Below, piece after piece: positions 5,307 to 6,024 of a DNA stretch of 6,024 nucleotides. The position numbers were made by a program, and so were the translations under genes. Within the stretch, counting starts at the first letter, position 1; each line of letters opens with the position of its first letter. The notes beneath the pieces are model-generated. The model had not been told where the DNA came from. It searched no databases and was given only the letters and a program-made list of their open reading frames with translations. The stretch covers positions 1-6,024 of the forward strand of contig JAJXYM010000114.1 of NCBI GenBank assembly GCA_021780585.1, given 5' to 3'. The DNA comes from Deltaproteobacteria bacterium (GTDB lineage: Bacteria > Desulfobacterota > Binatia > Binatales > Binataceae).

Positions 5307-6024
5307 TAATCGTACTGGGTAAACGGATGCCGCGGTGGGGGGGGCGGCGGGTTGGAGCCGCCGCCAAAGCCGCCGGTTGCGCCGATCACTCCGACCGCGA
5401 CTCCGCCCGCGCCGAGCGCGCCCAGAGCGCCGATCGCGCCCATCGTGGCGGCGCTCATGCCGGCCGCGCCGAACAGAGGAGCCCCGCCGCACGGGATCGT
5501 CACCTTCTGCCCCGATTTGACTTGCACCGGCGGCGCCGAAGGATTGGTCGGATTCGAGACCTCAACCGTGCCCTCGAACACCGCAACATGCGAAAATTCA
5601 GTGCAATTCGGATAATTCTTGTCCTGCACTCCGGTGGCGTGGTCAACGTCGTACGAGGTTCCGCGGGCCGATGCGACCGCGTTCGGCGTATGCACTTCGT
5701 AGTTCGGCGGCGTGCCCGGCGTCACCCGCACCAGCGAATGGAGCAGACCGTCGATCAAGGTCACGCGCGTGCTCTGGCGCTGACCGCCCGGCGTCAGCGT
5801 GTTTTCGTCGAGCGTTAGCGTGCTCGATTCCGCCAACTCCATCTGACTGCCATCGGTCAACGTAATCGTGACGTTGCCATTGGCCGCGGTGATCAATCGA
5901 TCCCCGACATTGACCTTCTCGCCATAAGTGGCGGCGCTGGAGCCGCCCGCACGCACGATGGTGACGCCGCCGCTGACCGCGCTGATGGAACCGGCGACGG
6001 TCTGCGCACGCGCCACTCCGGCGC
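5306..6024 (-). CDS. Exported FecR-domain protein (N-terminus outside window)
   Basis: The frame stays open to the right edge. The GTG at 6016 is probably internal: the visible start AGVARAQTVAG looks like the end of a signal peptide with ARA|Q cleavage, so the real start lies outside the window. Counting from that GTG, the FecR domain spans about 30-155, with VNVGDRLITAANGNVTITL (36-54), TDGSQMELAESSTLTL (54-69) and TPNAVASARGTSYDV (110-124). The last motif is the family's most recognisable one. Cys138 and Cys176 could form a periplasmic disulfide. The C-terminal tail has a Gly/Ala-rich hydrophobic stretch (about 183-219), six prolines (223-228) and a charged end. Classical FecR regulators start with a cytoplasmic anti-sigma helix; that is not seen here and no sigma-factor gene is visible. 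An extracytoplasmic ligand-binding or scaffold protein partnering the CHASE2 cyclase downstream is more likely than a ferric-citrate regulator. The tail may anchor it in a membrane. Confidence 0.85.
   Translation of the reverse strand, partial: AGVARAQTVAGSISAVSGGVTIVRAGGSSAATYGEKVNVGDRLITAANGNVTITLTDGSQMELAESSTLTLDENTLTPGGQRQSTRVTLIDGLLHSLVRVTPGTPPNYEVHTPNAVASARGTSYDVDHATGVQDKNYPNCTEFSHVAVFEGTVEVSNPTNPSAPPVQVKSGQKVTIPCGGAPLFGAAGMSAATMGAIGALGALGAGGVAVGVIGATGGFGGGSNPPPPPPRHPFTQYD

Noticed and set aside
4817..5818. 333-residue open frame on the plus strand
   Set aside because: It spans the antisense of the CHASE2 and FecR genes and the gap between them, with an Arg-rich shadow composition and no ribosome-binding site.
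6014..6016. GTG at 6014-6016 (minus strand) as the true start of the FecR gene
   Set aside because: The frame stays open to the window edge and the residues before and after it look like the end of a signal peptide, so the start is probably outside the window.

Overview
The window is GC-rich, densely coded DNA from a Gram-negative-type bacterium. Its genes have the wobble-position G/C bias that produces long open frames on the opposite strand. An intergenic palindromic repeat with CCCGGACTTGATCCGGG-type arms resembles repeats common in Alphaproteobacteria. A FecR-domain protein with a probable cleaved signal peptide fits a cell with a periplasm. I would place the source in Alphaproteobacteria or another high-GC proteobacterial-type lineage (for example Binatota or Desulfobacterota). 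The sequence alone does not settle this.

Layout. Left edge, + strand: the C-terminal end of a divergent Ham1/RdgB-type nucleotide pyrophosphatase (to 313). Next comes a 179-base gap with a strong hairpin but no convincing promoter. At 493-2010 (+) lies an MscS-superfamily channel fused to a C-terminal cyclic-nucleotide-binding domain (bCNG architecture). The 300-base gap at 2011-2310 contains a composite palindromic repeat and the clear Shine-Dalgarno site of the next gene. At 2311-2982 (+) is a protein made of two tandem EthD domains. It converges on a minus-strand pair, with a terminator hairpin in the 19-base gap. The minus-strand pair, read right to left, is a FecR-domain exported protein (5306 to beyond the right edge) followed by a CHASE2 / three-TM / class III nucleotidyl cyclase (5230 to 3002).

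How they may work together. The FecR protein and the CHASE2 cyclase look like one transcription unit with an extracytoplasmic sensing role: the periplasmic CHASE2 domain would control cytoplasmic cAMP (or cGMP) synthesis. About 1 kb from the cyclase's 3' end, on the other strand, is a channel with an apparently intact cyclic-nucleotide-binding cassette. The window therefore holds both a putative maker and a putative receiver of a cyclic nucleotide. The functional link is inference; the domain assignments are well supported. The EthD protein and the Ham1-like fragment have no obvious role in this circuit. I saw no tRNA, rRNA, CRISPR array, transposase or phage gene.
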